DNA of 64,000 nt from Pseudomonas sp. RIT-PI-AD (GTDB taxonomy: Bacteria; Pseudomonadota; Gammaproteobacteria; Pseudomonadales; Pseudomonadaceae), in assembly GCF_025642785.1 (NCBI RefSeq), contig NZ_JANZKU010000001.1, forward strand, positions 186,001-250,000. Direction: 5' to 3'. Numbering within the stretch: the first letter of the stretch is position 1; each line of letters begins with the position of its first letter. The notes under the pieces were generated by a model. It was not told the origin of the DNA and ran no database searches. It saw only the letters and a list, made by a program, of their open reading frames with translations. A program made the position numbers and the translations under genes. Of this stretch, positions 1-12,177 are shown in pieces.

Positions 1-1
1 C

Positions 2-535
<534 letters not shown>

Positions 536-644
536 CTTCATCCACGCCGGCCCAGGGAAGCGATCGCCGGCGTTTTCTTCACTGCCGTTTCGCCGCCGTA
601 TCGGCGGCCCATGCCAACACGACTGAGCCCTGGGGAGCCTTGCG

Positions 645-1991
645 ATGAGCGCCTATGAAGTGAATTTCGACGGTCTGGTCGGCCCGACCCATAACTATGG
701 CGGGCTGTCCTATGGCAACGTCGCCTCCCAAAGCAACAGCCAGGCCGTGTCCAGCCCGAAGGATGCCGCCAAGCAGGGGTTGGCGAAAATGAAGGCCCTG
801 ATGGAGATGGGTTTCCGCCAGGGCGTATTGGCCCCGCAGGAGCGCCCGGACGTCGCGGCCCTGCGCCGCCTGGGCTTTTCCGGCACCGACGCGCAGGTGG
901 TGGAGAAAGCGGCGAAGACCGCGCGGCCGCTGCTGGCGGCCTGCAGCTCGGCTTCCAGCATGTGGACCGCCAACGCCTGTACCGTCAGCCCCAGCGCCGA
1001 CACCGCCGACGGCCGCGTGCATTTCACCGCCGCCAACCTGAACTGCAAGTTCCACCGCAGCATCGAGCATCCGACCACCAGTCGCATCCTCGCCGCCATG
1101 TTCGCCAACGACAAACACTTCGCCCACCACCCGGCGCTGCCGGCGGTGGCCCAGTTCGGCGACGAGGGCGCGGCCAACCACACGCGCTTCTGCAAGGACT
1201 ACGGCGCTGCCGGCGTGGAGTTCTTCGTCTTCGGCCGTAGCGCCTTCGATGCGCGCTTCCCCGAGCCGCAGCGCTATCCGGCGCGGCAGACCCTGGAAGC
1301 CAGCCAGGCGGTCGCACGCCTGCACGGCCTCGACGAGGCCGGCGTGGTCTATGCCCAGCAGAACCCGGCGGTGATCGACCAGGGGGTGTTCCACAACGAC
1401 GTGATCGCGGTGGGTAACGGCGAGGTGCTGTTCCATCACGAGGACGCTTTCCTCGACAGCGAACGCGTGCTGGCCGAGTTGCAGGACAAGCTGGGCCGCC
1501 GCGGCGGCCGCTTCGTCGCGGTGAAGGTGCCGCGCGCCGCGGTGACGGTGGAGGACGCGGTGCGTTCCTACCTGTTCAACAGCCAACTGCTCAACCGCGC
1601 CGAAGGCGGCATGCTGCTGATCGTCCCGGAAGAGTGCCGCAACAACGAGCGGGTCTGGGCCTACCTGTCGCAGTTGACCGCCTCCGGCGGGCCGATCCGC
1701 GAGGTCAAGGTCTTTGACCTCAAGCAGAGCATGCAGAACGGCGGCGGACCGGCTTGCCTGCGCCTGCGGGTGGCGCTCGACGAAACCGAGCTGGCCGCGG
1801 TCAATTCCCAGGTGATCCTCACCCCGGCGCTGTACGACAGCCTCACCCAGTGGGTCGACCGGCATTACCGCGACCGCCTGACGGAAAATGACCTGGCTGA
1901 CCCGCAGCTGCTGGTCGAATGCCGCGGCGCATTGGATGAGCTGACCCAAATCCTTAAACTGGGCGCGGTTTATCCTTTCCAAATCGACTGA
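645..1991 (+). CDS. astB: N-succinylarginine dihydrolase
   Basis: The 448-residue protein has the usual length of AstB/AruB, which hydrolyses N-succinylarginine to succinylornithine, ammonia and CO2, the second step of the AST arginine pathway. The N-terminus carries '[13 protein letters not shown]', typical of this amidinotransferase-fold family. The segment '[12 protein letters not shown]' places the predicted nucleophile at about Cys371. A GGGGAG ribosome site precedes the ATG. The gene follows astD by about 110 bp and is followed by a small conserved gene and astE, so it is probably part of the ast/aru operon. Confidence 0.96.
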   Translation: MSAYEVNFDGLVGPTHNYGGLSYGNVASQSNSQAVSSPKDAAKQGLAKMKALMEMGFRQGVLAPQERPDVAALRRLGFSGTDAQVVEKAAKTARPLLAACSSASSMWTANACTVSPSADTADGRVHFTAANLNCKFHRSIEHPTTSRILAAMFANDKHFAHHPALPAVAQFGDEGAANHTRFCKDYGAAGVEFFVFGRSAFDARFPEPQRYPARQTLEASQAVARLHGLDEAGVVYAQQNPAVIDQGVFHNDVIAVGNGEVLFHHEDAFLDSERVLAELQDKLGRRGGRFVAVKVPRAAVTVEDAVRSYLFNSQLLNRAEGGMLLIVPEECRNNERVWAYLSQLTASGGPIREVKVFDLKQSMQNGGGPACLRLRVALDETELAAVNSQVILTPALYDSLTQWVDRHYRDRLTENDLADPQLLVECRGALDELTQILKLGAVYPFQID

Positions 1992-2059
1992 GGCCGCCGG
2001 TCGTGGCCCGGAACCGGCGACATCGCCGTCCGGGCCGCGCCTGCCGCCAGGAGCCTGTA

Positions 2060-2341
2060 ATGAGCGATGCCCTGCAACTGATTCTCGAAGACACCGACGG
2101 CACCCAGCTGGAAACCTCCTGTACCCGCTTCGCGGTGGTCTGGCAAGGCCGCGAGGTCTGGATCCAGCAGGCCGGCAACGGCCAACTGTTGATCGGCGTG
2201 GACGTGGAGGAAGGCGATAGCGAATACGCCAACCTGCTGCTGCGCCCGCTGGCCACCAACCTGGTCAGCCTGCAACTGGAAATGGAGCCGGCTGAGGACG
2301 GGGACGACGAACACGTCCACGGCCCCGACTGCAATCACTGA
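2060..2341 (+). CDS. Small conserved acidic protein between astB and astE
   Basis: This is a 93-residue acidic protein ending in '[10 protein letters not shown]', a His/Cys-containing tail that could bind metal. The ATG at 2060 is preferred over an upstream GTG at 2003 because CAGGAG lies just before it. A gene of this size sits in the same place in P. aeruginosa (PA0900 by memory), between aruB and aruE, which supports a real gene linked to arginine catabolism. I recognise no domain or function. The gaps to astB and astE are under 70 bp, so it is likely cotranscribed. Confidence 0.8.
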   Translation: MSDALQLILEDTDGTQLETSCTRFAVVWQGREVWIQQAGNGQLLIGVDVEEGDSEYANLLLRPLATNLVSLQLEMEPAEDGDDEHVHGPDCNH

Positions 2342-2379
2342 GCCGCGACCCGAGACTCGACGCCGTGCCGGAGAACCCC

Positions 2380-3375
2380 ATGCTTGCCCTTGGCAAACTG
2401 CTTGAACTGACCCTGGCCGGCCGCGAGCCGACCGAGAAGATTCAACTGACCGCCGGTGGCGCGCGCCTGCACTGGCTGGCCGAGGGCGCGCTGGAAGTCA
2501 GCCCCCCCGCCACGCACGACAGCGGTTTCGACCTGTTGCTGTCCGCGGGCATCCATGGCAACGAAACCGCCCCCATCGAACTGCTCGACCGGCTGCTGCA
2601 AGGCATCGCCCGAGGCGAACTCAAACCCCGTGCGCGGGTGCTGTTCCTCCTCGGCAATCCCGCGGCCATGCGCCGTGGCGAGCGTTACCTGGAGCAGGAC
2701 ATCAACCGCCTGTTCAACGGACGGCATGCCGAATCCAGCGGGTTCGAGGCGCTCCGCGCCAACGAGTTGGAACGCCTGGCCGCCGCCTTTTTCGGCAAGC
2801 CGCAGCGCCAGCGCCTGCACTACGACCTGCACACCGCCATCCGCGGTTCGAAGATCGAGCAGTTCGCGCTCTATCCGTACAGCGAGGGCCGGACCCATTC
2901 GCGCGCCGAGCTGGCGCGGCTGCGGGCGGCCGGAATCGAGGCGGTGCTCCTGCAGAGCAAGCCCGGGATCACCTTCAGCGCTTACACCTACGCCCAGTTG
3001 GGCGCGGAAGCCTTCACCCTGGAACTGGGCAAGGCACGCCCCTTCGGGCAGAACGGTGCGGTCAACGTCGAGCGCCTGGAATCGCGCCTGCGGCACCTGA
3101 TCGCCGGCGACGAACCGGCCATCGACGCCGGGGATCTCGAAGGCTTGCAGGTGTTCTCGGTGGCGCGGGAGATCATCAAGCGCAGCGAGGGCTTCCGCCT
3201 GCACCTGCCGGACGATATCGAGAACTTCAGCGAACTGCCGCTGGGTTCGTTGCTGGCGGAGGACGGCGGTACCCGCTGGCTGATCGAAGAGGCCGGCGCA
3301 CGGATCATCTTCCCCAATCCCAAGGTGAAGAACGGCCTGCGGGCCGGCATCCTCATTGTTCCGACCACCTTCTAG
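2380..3375 (+). CDS. astE: Succinylglutamate desuccinylase
   Basis: The protein is about 331 residues. AstE/AruE is a zinc carboxypeptidase-like enzyme that splits N-succinylglutamate to glutamate and succinate, the last AST step. Visible zinc-site motifs are '[15 protein letters not shown]' (His and Glu ligands) and '[16 protein letters not shown]' (second His); the substrate Arg/Asn segment '[10 protein letters not shown]' is also present. I chose ATG 2380, preceded by GGAG, over GTG 2365 because its N-terminus '[14 protein letters not shown]' matches the remembered P. aeruginosa protein. It appears to be the last gene of the operon. Confidence 0.95.
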   Translation: MLALGKLLELTLAGREPTEKIQLTAGGARLHWLAEGALEVSPPATHDSGFDLLLSAGIHGNETAPIELLDRLLQGIARGELKPRARVLFLLGNPAAMRRGERYLEQDINRLFNGRHAESSGFEALRANELERLAAAFFGKPQRQRLHYDLHTAIRGSKIEQFALYPYSEGRTHSRAELARLRAAGIEAVLLQSKPGITFSAYTYAQLGAEAFTLELGKARPFGQNGAVNVERLESRLRHLIAGDEPAIDAGDLEGLQVFSVAREIIKRSEGFRLHLPDDIENFSELPLGSLLAEDGGTRWLIEEAGARIIFPNPKVKNGLRAGILIVPTTF

Positions 3376-3491
3376 AGGCCGCGCCGGGCTCGCCAGCCCG
3401 GCAGCGCTGCGGACTCTCCGGGCAGCCATCGCCGCTTGTGACCGTGCCAGCGCCGCCTTAGGATCGGGGGCCTGCCGCCAAGGAGAGTCCC

Positions 3492-4490
3492 GTGAACCCG
3501 ATCGACCTGCGTAGCGATACCGTCACCGAACCCACGCCCGGCATGCGCGACGCCATGTCCCGTGCCGAGCTGGGCGACGATGTGTACGGCGAAGACCCCA
3601 CGGTCAACCGCCTGGAAGCCAGTCTGGCCGAGCGACTGGGATTCGCCGCCGGGCTCTTCGTACCCAGCGGCACCATGAGCAACCTGCTGGCGCTGATGGC
3701 CCATTGCGAACGCGGCGACGAGTACATCGTCGGCCAACAGGCGCACACCTACAAATACGAAGGCGGCGGTGCCGCGGTGCTCGGCTCGATCCAGCCGCAA
3801 CCCCTGGAGGGCGAGGCCGACGGCTCGCTCGACTTGCGCAAGGTCGAGGCGGCGATCAAGGCCGACGACTTCCACTTCGCGCGAACCCGTCTGCTGGCCC
3901 TGGAAAACACCATGCAGGGCAAGGTCCTGCCGCTGGAATATCTGGCCGCCGCGCGGGAACTGACCCGCCGCCGCGGTCTCGCGCTGCACCTGGACGGCGC
4001 CCGGTTGTTCAATGCCGCGGTCAGGTCGGGCCTCGAGCCGAGCGTGATCGCCGGCCATTTCGATTCCGTATCCGTCTGCCTCTCCAAGGGCCTGGGCGCG
4101 CCGGTCGGCTCGGTGCTCTGCGGCGATCCCGAACTGATCGACAAGGCGCGCCGGCTGCGCAAGATGGTCGGCGGCGGCATGCGCCAGGCGGGCGTCCTCG
4201 CCGCGGCCGGGCTGTACGCCCTGGACCGGCAGGTGGAGCGACTGGCGGAGGACCACGCCAATGCCGAGCGCCTCGGCGAAGGCCTGCGCGGGCTGGGCTA
4301 CGAGGTCGAGCCGGTGCAGACCAACATGGTCTACGTGGAGGTCGGCCCGCGGATCGCCGCGCTCAAGGCGCACCTGCGCGAGCAAGGCATCCTGATCACC
4401 GCCGCCCCGCGCCTGCGCCTGGTCACGCACCTGGACGTCGGCGCGGACGCCATCCCCCGGGTGATAGAGGCATTCGCCACGTTCCATTGA
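3492..4490 (+). CDS. Low-specificity L-threonine aldolase
   Basis: This 332-residue PLP enzyme of the beta-eliminating lyase/threonine aldolase family starts at a GTG with AAGGAG upstream. The N-terminus '[19 protein letters not shown]' is the family signature, and '[11 protein letters not shown]' holds the Asp that contacts the PLP ring. The Schiff-base lysine is Lys199 in '[10 protein letters not shown]'. Such enzymes cleave L-threonine or L-allo-threonine to glycine and acetaldehyde. It stands alone between the ast operon and alaS. Stereo-specificity cannot be read from the sequence. Confidence 0.92.
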   Translation: MNPIDLRSDTVTEPTPGMRDAMSRAELGDDVYGEDPTVNRLEASLAERLGFAAGLFVPSGTMSNLLALMAHCERGDEYIVGQQAHTYKYEGGGAAVLGSIQPQPLEGEADGSLDLRKVEAAIKADDFHFARTRLLALENTMQGKVLPLEYLAAARELTRRRGLALHLDGARLFNAAVRSGLEPSVIAGHFDSVSVCLSKGLGAPVGSVLCGDPELIDKARRLRKMVGGGMRQAGVLAAAGLYALDRQVERLAEDHANAERLGEGLRGLGYEVEPVQTNMVYVEVGPRIAALKAHLREQGILITAAPRLRLVTHLDVGADAIPRVIEAFATFH

Positions 4491-4600
4491 ACGCGGGTCG
4501 AGGGGGCATCGCTCCGCCGCGGCGGATTGTCCGCCCCGATTGCCCCTGCGTCCGTCCACCCCTATCGTACAAAGGCACTACCCGGCAGGCGCCGGGCCGA

Positions 4601-4606
4601 TATAAT
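4601..4606 (+). promoter_or_regulatory. Putative -10 element for alaS
   Basis: A perfect TATAAT lies 48 bp before the alaS start codon, in the 163-bp gap after the threonine aldolase gene. The -35 region at the expected spacing is poor, so the promoter may depend on an activator or a high-affinity -10. Confidence 0.5.
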
Positions 4607-4653
4607 GCGGCCCTTTGCCGGCGAACCGTGGCCGCCATTTTCTGGAAAAATCA

Positions 4654-7278
<2,625 letters not shown>

Positions 7279-7409
7279 CGTCCCGAAACCGGGCCGGCGC
7301 TGCGCCGCCGACCCGGACGATCGCGTCGAAGCCTGTGTGTACGAGCCTTGGCAGTCCTGTCGAGTTGGATGTTTAATGAGCGCCCTTCGAGGGTTTAGGC
7401 GGCATTGAA

Positions 7410-8645
7410 ATGGCTTTGATCGTACAAAAGTTTGGAGGCACTTCGGTCGGCACTGTCGAGCGCATCGAACAGGTGGCCGAGAAAATCAAGCGTTTCCGCG
7501 AGGGTGGCGACGACATCGTGGTGGTGGTTTCCGCCATGAGCGGCGAGACCAACCGGCTCATCGAGCTCGCCAAGCAGATCGACGATCAGCCGGTGCCCCG
7601 CGAGCTGGACGTCATGGTCTCGACCGGCGAACAGGTGACCATCGCCTTGCTGGCCATGGCGCTGATCAAGCGCGGCGTCCCGGCCGTATCCTTCACCGGC
7701 AACCAGGTGCGGATCCTCACCGATAGCGCGCATAACAAGGCGCGTATCCTGCAGATCGACGATCATCGCCTGCGTACCGAGCTCAAGGCCGGGCGAGTGG
7801 TGGTCGTGGCCGGTTTCCAGGGCGTCGACGAGCACGGCAACATCACCACCCTGGGCCGGGGCGGTTCCGATACCACCGGCGTGGCGCTGGCCGCGGCGTT
7901 GAAGGCCGACGAGTGCCAGATCTATACCGACGTGGATGGGGTCTACACCACCGATCCGCGGGTGGTGCCGCAGGCCCGGCGCCTGACCAAGATCACCTTC
8001 GAGGAAATGCTGGAAATGGCCAGCCTCGGCTCCAAGGTGCTGCAGATCCGTTCGGTGGAGTTCGCCGGCAAGTACAACGTCCCGCTGCGCGTGCTGCACA
8101 GCTTCCAGGAGGGGCCGGGCACCCTCATTACCCTTGATGAAGAGGAATCCATGGAACAGCCGATCATCTCCGGCATCGCCTTCAATCGCGACGAAGCCAA
8201 GCTGACCATCCGTGGCGTGCCGGATACGCCCGGCGTGGCGTTCAAGATCCTCGGCCCGATCAGCGCCGCCAACATCGAGGTGGACATGATCGTGCAGAAT
8301 GTCGCCCACGATAACACCACCGATTTCACCTTCACCGTGCACCGCAACGACTATCTCAACGCTCAGCAAGTGCTCGAGCGGACCGCCCGGGAAATCGGCG
8401 CGCGCGAAGTCAGCGGCGACACCAAGATCGCCAAGGTGTCCATCGTCGGGGTCGGCATGCGTTCCCATGCGGGCGTCGCCAGCCGGATGTTCGAAGCCTT
8501 GGCGAAAGAAAGCATCAATATCCAGATGATCTCCACCTCGGAGATCAAAGTCTCTGTGGTGATTGAAGAAAAATATCTGGAGCTGGCGGTTCGCGCCCTG
8601 CACACTGCCTTCGAACTGGATGCACCTGCCCGCCAGGGCGAGTGA
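7410..8645 (+). CDS. lysC: Aspartate kinase
   Basis: The 411-residue aspartokinase phosphorylates aspartate, the entry step to lysine, threonine, methionine and diaminopimelate. The kinase signature 'VQKFGGTSVGTVERI' is at the N-terminus, and 'GFQGVDEHGNITTLGRGGSDTT' contributes the nucleotide and substrate site. Two ACT domains occupy roughly residues 265-405 and normally mediate lysine/threonine feedback. An internal ATG at 8151 (codon 248) has GAGGA five bases ahead and could start a separate beta subunit (see findings). The gene lies between alaS and rsmA. Confidence 0.97.
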   Translation: MALIVQKFGGTSVGTVERIEQVAEKIKRFREGGDDIVVVVSAMSGETNRLIELAKQIDDQPVPRELDVMVSTGEQVTIALLAMALIKRGVPAVSFTGNQVRILTDSAHNKARILQIDDHRLRTELKAGRVVVVAGFQGVDEHGNITTLGRGGSDTTGVALAAALKADECQIYTDVDGVYTTDPRVVPQARRLTKITFEEMLEMASLGSKVLQIRSVEFAGKYNVPLRVLHSFQEGPGTLITLDEEESMEQPIISGIAFNRDEAKLTIRGVPDTPGVAFKILGPISAANIEVDMIVQNVAHDNTTDFTFTVHRNDYLNAQQVLERTAREIGAREVSGDTKIAKVSIVGVGMRSHAGVASRMFEALAKESINIQMISTSEIKVSVVIEEKYLELAVRALHTAFELDAPARQGE

Positions 8646-8834
8646 GTCGAGCATCATCGAAAGGCGCGCTCAACGCCGCGCCTTTCATCCTTTTTGGCCG
8701 GCATGGGTGGAACTTTCTTTTTGCCGACGCTGGTCAATACTGGGGGGAGGTCTCCAGGGTTCGGGCTGCACGGCGACCTTCACCTTCTTATTTGCAGACT
8801 GTTGTTCTGAACTGTAATCCGTGAGGAGAAAGGA

Positions 8835-9020
8835 ATGCTGATTCTAACTCGCCGGGTCGGAGAGACCCTGATGGTGGGTGACGATGTCACTGTCACCGTA
8901 TTGGGCGTGAAAGGTAATCAGGTGCGCATTGGCGTAAATGCCCCCAAGGAGGTGGCTGTGCACCGCGAAGAAATCTACCAACGTATACAGAAAGAGAAAG
9001 GCGAAGAACCAAGCCACTAA
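8835..9020 (+). CDS. rsmA: Carbon storage regulator / translational repressor RsmA
   Basis: This 61-residue protein begins '[20 protein letters not shown]' and is nearly identical, from memory, to P. aeruginosa RsmA. CsrA-family homodimers bind GGA motifs in mRNA leaders and repress or stabilise transcripts for secretion, biofilm and motility. The RNA-contacting residues near Leu4 and Arg44 are kept ('[13 protein letters not shown]'). Its own leader reads GAGGAGAAAGGA just before the ATG, offering GGA sites for autoregulation. It is followed by tRNA genes, as in P. aeruginosa. Confidence 0.98.
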   Translation: MLILTRRVGETLMVGDDVTVTVLGVKGNQVRIGVNAPKEVAVHREEIYQRIQKEKGEEPSH

Positions 9021-9040
9021 TTTTTCTCAAATTTTTGGCT

Positions 9041-9068
9041 TTGCAAACGGGGAAAACATGGTTATCAT
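9041..9068 (+). promoter_or_regulatory. Promoter of tRNA-Ser(GCT)
   Basis: TTGCAA (9041-9046) and TATCAT (9063-9068) are separated by 16 bp and end 14 bp before the mature tRNA. A GC-rich discriminator follows, as expected for a stringently controlled stable-RNA promoter. Confidence 0.55.
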
Positions 9069-9082
9069 GCGCCCCGTGTTGC

Positions 9083-9173
9083 GGAGAGGTGGCCGAGTGG
9101 CCGAAGGCGCTCCCCTGCTAAGGGAGTACACCTCAAAAGGGTGTCGGGGGTTCGAATCCCCCCTTCTCCGCCA
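9083..9173 (+). tRNA. tRNA-Ser (anticodon GCT)
   Basis: The 91-nt tRNA has a 7-bp acceptor stem (GGAGAGG with CTTCTCC), encoded CCA, and the long variable arm typical of serine tRNAs. The anticodon loop CTGCTAA gives anticodon GCT, reading AGC/AGU codons. The T-arm contains GGTTCGAATCC. Confidence 0.96.
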
Positions 9174-9230
9174 TATTCGCCTTATAGGGATCGGTCGATC
9201 GGCCAGCGAAATGCAAGTTTCGCGAAGCGC

Positions 9231-9258
9231 TTGACCCGCAGATTCAACTCCCTATAAT
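9231..9258 (+). promoter_or_regulatory. Promoter of first tRNA-Arg(ACG)
   Basis: TTGACC and a perfect TATAAT are separated by 16 bp, with the -10 ending 13 bp before the tRNA. This is a strong consensus sigma-70 promoter. Confidence 0.75.
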
Positions 9259-9271
9259 GCGCACGCTCAGC

Positions 9272-9348
9272 GCACTCGTAGCTCAGCTGGATAGAGTACC
9301 CGGCTACGAACCGGGCGGTCAGAGGTTCGAATCCTCTCGAGTGCGCCA
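9272..9348 (+). tRNA. tRNA-Arg (anticodon ACG), copy 1
   Basis: The 77-nt tRNA has acceptor stem GCACTCG/CGAGTGC, discriminator G and encoded CCA. Anticodon loop CTACGAA gives ACG, whose first A is normally edited to inosine to read CGU/CGC/CGA. It is identical over its whole length to the copy at 9424. Confidence 0.97.
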
Positions 9349-9358
9349 TATTCGGAAT

Positions 9359-9387
9359 GGCTTGCAGCGATGCAAGCCATTTTGTTT
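9359..9387 (+). terminator. Terminator after tRNA-Arg copy 1
   Basis: GGCTTGCA and TGCAAGCC form an 8-bp stem around the loop GCGA, followed by ATTTTGTTT. It begins about 10 bp after the tRNA. Confidence 0.7.
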
Positions 9388-9411
9388 CAACCAGAGGCGG
9401 TCTGGTATACA
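9382..9411 (+). promoter_or_regulatory. Putative promoter of second tRNA-Arg(ACG)
   Basis: TTGTTT (9382-9387) and TATACA (9406-9411) are 18 bp apart, ending 12 bp before the second tRNA. With the preceding terminator this suggests the two tRNA-Arg genes are separate transcription units. Confidence 0.5.
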
Positions 9412-9423
9412 AATACCCACCAT

Positions 9424-9500
9424 GCACTCGTAGCTCAGCTGGATAGAGTACCCGGCTACGAACCGGGCGGTCAGAGGTTCGAATCCTCTCGAGTGCGCCA
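9424..9500 (+). tRNA. tRNA-Arg (anticodon ACG), copy 2
   Basis: This is a second, identical 77-nt tRNA-Arg(ACG) gene, 75 bp after the first, with encoded CCA. The flanks differ, though the downstream hairpins of both copies share the loop GCGA, so the pair probably arose by tandem duplication. Confidence 0.97.
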
Positions 9501-9506
9501 TCTCCG

Positions 9507-9540
9507 AAAGGCCTGCAGCGATGCAGGCCTTTCGCGTTTT
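9507..9540 (+). terminator. Terminator after tRNA-Arg copy 2
   Basis: AAAGGCCTGCA and TGCAGGCCTTT form an 11-bp stem with loop GCGA, followed by CGCGTTTTC. It also faces the 3' end of the minus-strand gene that stops at 9540, so it may serve both directions. Confidence 0.75.
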
Positions 9541-10046
9541 CAGCGTTTGCCTTTCACGCAACCGGCCTCGTCGAAATTCACCGTCTGCTGTTTGCCGTGT
9601 TTTTCGCTGTACTGGTAGCGGACCTGCCCATCTTTCCCGCTGACCTTATCGGGTTTCCCCAGGACGCTTTCGACCTCCGCTCGGGTCATGCCGCTGCGGA
9701 TCTCATGGCGCACCATTGCGCGTCTGCGTTCGTTGTCTTCCAGGTCCGCACCGCAGGTACGTTCACGGCGTAACCCGACTATATGGCCACCGGGCGAATT
9801 TCTTTCGTGCTTCTGCACCTTACCACCTGGCCTGCTGCTTCGTGGCGTGCGTGAAGTCGATCGCGAAACGCCGCTGGGGGACGGGTTATCCGCCCGCTGC
9901 AACGACTGCGCGTGCGTTGTGGGGCATCCCTGTTCGGTAAAGGTGAGGTGGCCGCTCGTATCCTCGCAGCGGTACACGGTGGTGGCGAGACAAAACGCGG
10001 GGTGGAGCGAAAGGGCGCAGAACGCTGCGCGTAGCCATCCAAGCAT
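9540..10046 (-). CDS. Exported DUF4124-like protein with C-terminal BamE/SmpA-like segment
   Basis: The protein is 168 residues from the ATG at 10046, preferred because GGAGG lies 7 bases ahead; an upstream in-frame ATG at 10061 overlaps that site. It opens with a likely signal peptide (hydrophobic residues 3-22). A DUF4124-type segment follows ('TVYRCEDTSGHLTFTEQGC', two Cys), then a basic Ser/Arg-rich linker. The C-terminal 'EIRSGMTRAEVESVLGKPDKV' resembles the BamE/SmpA repeat. Such proteins are periplasmic or outer-membrane associated, but no specific role is known to me. It is alone between tRNAs and mgtE. Confidence 0.75.
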   Translation of the reverse strand: MLGWLRAAFCALSLHPAFCLATTVYRCEDTSGHLTFTEQGCPTTHAQSLQRADNPSPSGVSRSTSRTPRSSRPGGKVQKHERNSPGGHIVGLRRERTCGADLEDNERRRAMVRHEIRSGMTRAEVESVLGKPDKVSGKDGQVRYQYSEKHGKQQTVNFDEAGCVKGKR

Positions 10047-10351
10047 AAGAACGTCCTCCATGACGAACCCGGATCAAGTTAGACGATTTCTACGGATTCG
10101 CCAGCCAAGCGATCACCTCGTGCCGATGCACTAGAGCGGCTCTCAGAATTGGGCTGCAACTGGTTGTTCTATCCGCGATTTTGGTTCGCGAACGGCCTGT
10201 GGGGGGTGTATTATTCGTGGGTCAGCCCCGCCGGGGCTCATGGACCCCCACCATGGACTTACCCAGTAGTAACTCAATTTCTCGATCACTGAATCGCGTA
10301 CTGACTGATTGATCCTCTTTGGCGTGTCCGCCACTGGGGGTGGAGCGCGCT

Positions 10352-11794
10352 ATGACTGAAGTAGAAGCCAAAAAGCCGCAAGAAAGTCTGCAGGATCGCC
10401 TGGCCCAGGTGGTCGAACTGCTGCATCGCCAAAAGCTCGTAGAAGATCTCACGCACCGCCAGGAAGGTCACCACCACGAACGCGTGGAAAACCTGGTGCA
10501 CCGACAGAATCTCGTCGAGTTGCAACGCAAGCTCGACGAGCTGCACCCCGCCGATATCGCTCACATCCTCGAAGCGCTCCCGCTGCATGATCGTCTGACC
10601 TTGTGGCAGTTGGTCCAGGCGGAGCGGGACGGCGATATCCTGCTCGAAGTATCCGACGCCGTTCGTGAATCGCTGATCGCCGACATGGATGATCACGAGT
10701 TGCTGGCCGCAGCCAAGGATATGGATGCCGACGAGTTGGCGGACCTGGCGCCGGAGCTGCCCCGGGATGTCGTGCTCGAGCTCATGGAGACGCTGGACGC
10801 GCAGCAGCGCGAGCGTGTGCGCTCCGCCTTGTCCTATGACGATGACCAGATCGGCGCGCTCATGGACTTCGAAATGGTCACGATCCGCGAGGAAGTCAGT
10901 CTCGAGGTCGTGCTGCGTTATTTGCGTCGCTTGAAGGAGCTGCCCGGGCACACGGACAAATTGTTCGTAGTCGACTACGACGGTGTGCTCAAGGGGGTGC
11001 TGCCGATCAAGCGCCTGCTGGTCAACGACCCGGACAAGCAAGTGGGCGACGTGATGGCCAACGACCCGGTCAGCTTCCATCCGGATGAAGACGCCTACGA
11101 TGCCGCTCAGGCTTTCGAACGCTATGACCTGATTTCCGCACCGGTCGTGGATAAGGGGGGAAGGTTGATTGGCCGTCTCACCATCGACGAAATGGTCGAC
11201 CTGATCCGCGAGGAAAGCGAAAGCGAAGTCCTCAATATGGCGGGTCTTCGCGAAGAGGAAGATATCTTCGCCTCGGTCTGGAAGTCGCTGAGAAACCGCT
11301 GGTCGTGGCTGGCGGTGAATCTGATCACCGCGTTCATCGCCTCGCGGGTAATCGGTCTTTTCGAGGGCTCGATCGAACGGCTGGTCGCCTTGGCGGCATT
11401 GATGCCGATCGTCGCGGGCATCGGTGGCAACTCGGGCAATCAGACCATCACCATGATCGTCCGGGCCATGGCGCTCGATCAGGTGGGGACGGGCAATACC
11501 AAGCGCCTGGTACGCAAGGAACTCGCTGTTGCGTTGCTCAATGGCCTGATCTGGGGAGGCGTGATCGGTATCGTGGCCTTTTATCTCTACGACAGCTGGT
11601 CCCTGGGTGTCGTCATGACGGCGGCGATGACCTTGAACCTGCTGCTGGCGGCCCTGATGGGTGTATTGATCCCCATGACCTTGGTCAGGCTGGGGCGAGA
11701 TCCCGCGATGGGTTCCAGCGTGATGATCACCGCGATGACGGATAGCGGCGGATTTTTCATTTTCCTGGGGCTGGCTACCCTGTTCCTTCTCTAA
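10352..11794 (+). CDS. mgtE: Magnesium transporter MgtE
   Basis: The 480-residue protein is an MgtE-family Mg2+ channel. An N-terminal alpha-helical domain with 'LHPADIAHILEALP' comes first. Two CBS domains (about 130-255) follow and act as the Mg2+ sensor. The C-terminal half holds about five membrane helices, including 'MPIVAGIGGNSGNQT', which forms the ion pore. I chose ATG 10352 (MTEVEAKKPQ) because it matches the remembered P. aeruginosa N-terminus and has TGGAG upstream. In P. aeruginosa MgtE also affects type III secretion. The ~290-bp leader upstream is long and could hold control elements, but I see no clear riboswitch. Confidence 0.96.
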   Translation: MTEVEAKKPQESLQDRLAQVVELLHRQKLVEDLTHRQEGHHHERVENLVHRQNLVELQRKLDELHPADIAHILEALPLHDRLTLWQLVQAERDGDILLEVSDAVRESLIADMDDHELLAAAKDMDADELADLAPELPRDVVLELMETLDAQQRERVRSALSYDDDQIGALMDFEMVTIREEVSLEVVLRYLRRLKELPGHTDKLFVVDYDGVLKGVLPIKRLLVNDPDKQVGDVMANDPVSFHPDEDAYDAAQAFERYDLISAPVVDKGGRLIGRLTIDEMVDLIREESESEVLNMAGLREEEDIFASVWKSLRNRWSWLAVNLITAFIASRVIGLFEGSIERLVALAALMPIVAGIGGNSGNQTITMIVRAMALDQVGTGNTKRLVRKELAVALLNGLIWGGVIGIVAFYLYDSWSLGVVMTAAMTLNLLLAALMGVLIPMTLVRLGRDPAMGSSVMITAMTDSGGFFIFLGLATLFLL

Positions 11795-11802
11795 GGGCAC
11801 CC

Positions 11803-11838
11803 CATGAAAAAGCCGGCCCTAGGGCCGGCTTTTTCATG
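11803..11838. terminator. Bidirectional terminator between mgtE and amrZ
   Basis: A perfect palindrome with 18-bp arms (left arm CATGAAAAAGCCGGCCCT) lies between the convergent genes mgtE and amrZ. Its core AGCCGGCCCT/AGGGCCGGCT is flanked by A5 and T5 runs, so it can end transcription from both sides. Confidence 0.9.
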
Positions 11839-11850
11839 TCGAACGTCTGT

Positions 11851-12177
11851 TCAGGCTTCGGCGGTTGCAAGCTCCGCATCGTGTGCGATCAAAGCAACCA
11901 GCGCATTCTGCTGGCGTCTAGAGAGTTGACGGAACCGCTGCAGAAGCTCGCGTTCGTGCAGGGAGAGCTCGGGGCTGTCCAGGCGTAACGCCATGCCTTC
12001 TTCCAGAGCACCTTCCTGAAGCATGCTTTGCTCGAGGCGGGCGATGATTTCTGAGTTCATGCTGCGGTGGTGGTTGCGGGCCACATCGGCAATGCGCTCA
12101 CGCATGCCTTCAGGCAGGCGAACAACGAATTTATCAGCCGTACGACTGGAATAGATAGCCTGTTTCATAGGGCGCAT
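11851..12177 (-). CDS. amrZ: Ribbon-helix-helix transcription factor AmrZ (AlgZ)
   Basis: The 108-residue protein closely matches P. aeruginosa AmrZ from memory: '[18 protein letters not shown]' supplies the DNA-contacting beta-strand, and '[17 protein letters not shown]' the helices of the Arc-like fold. AmrZ activates alginate (algD) and represses fleQ, psl and its own promoter, switching between motility and biofilm. The C-terminal part (about 70-108) corresponds to the tetramerisation region. Its position next to mgtE and upstream of flagellar genes differs from PAO1. The ~490-bp AT-rich region upstream is where autoregulatory sites would lie. Confidence 0.93.
   Translation of the reverse strand: MRPMKQAIYSSRTADKFVVRLPEGMRERIADVARNHHRSMNSEIIARLEQSMLQEGALEEGMALRLDSPELSLHERELLQRFRQLSRRQQNALVALIAHDAELATAEA

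Noticed and set aside
579-1982. Long open frame antisense to astB, and similar long antisense frames under alaS, lysC, hrpA, fadD1/2, the dikinase and the FabH-like gene
   Set aside because: High-GC coding DNA produces long open antisense frames; these have no motifs, poor starts and opposite codon bias to the clear sense genes.
10150-10351. Possible Mg2+ riboswitch in the mgtE leader
   Set aside because: Short GC hairpins are present but I could not match a known M-box core.
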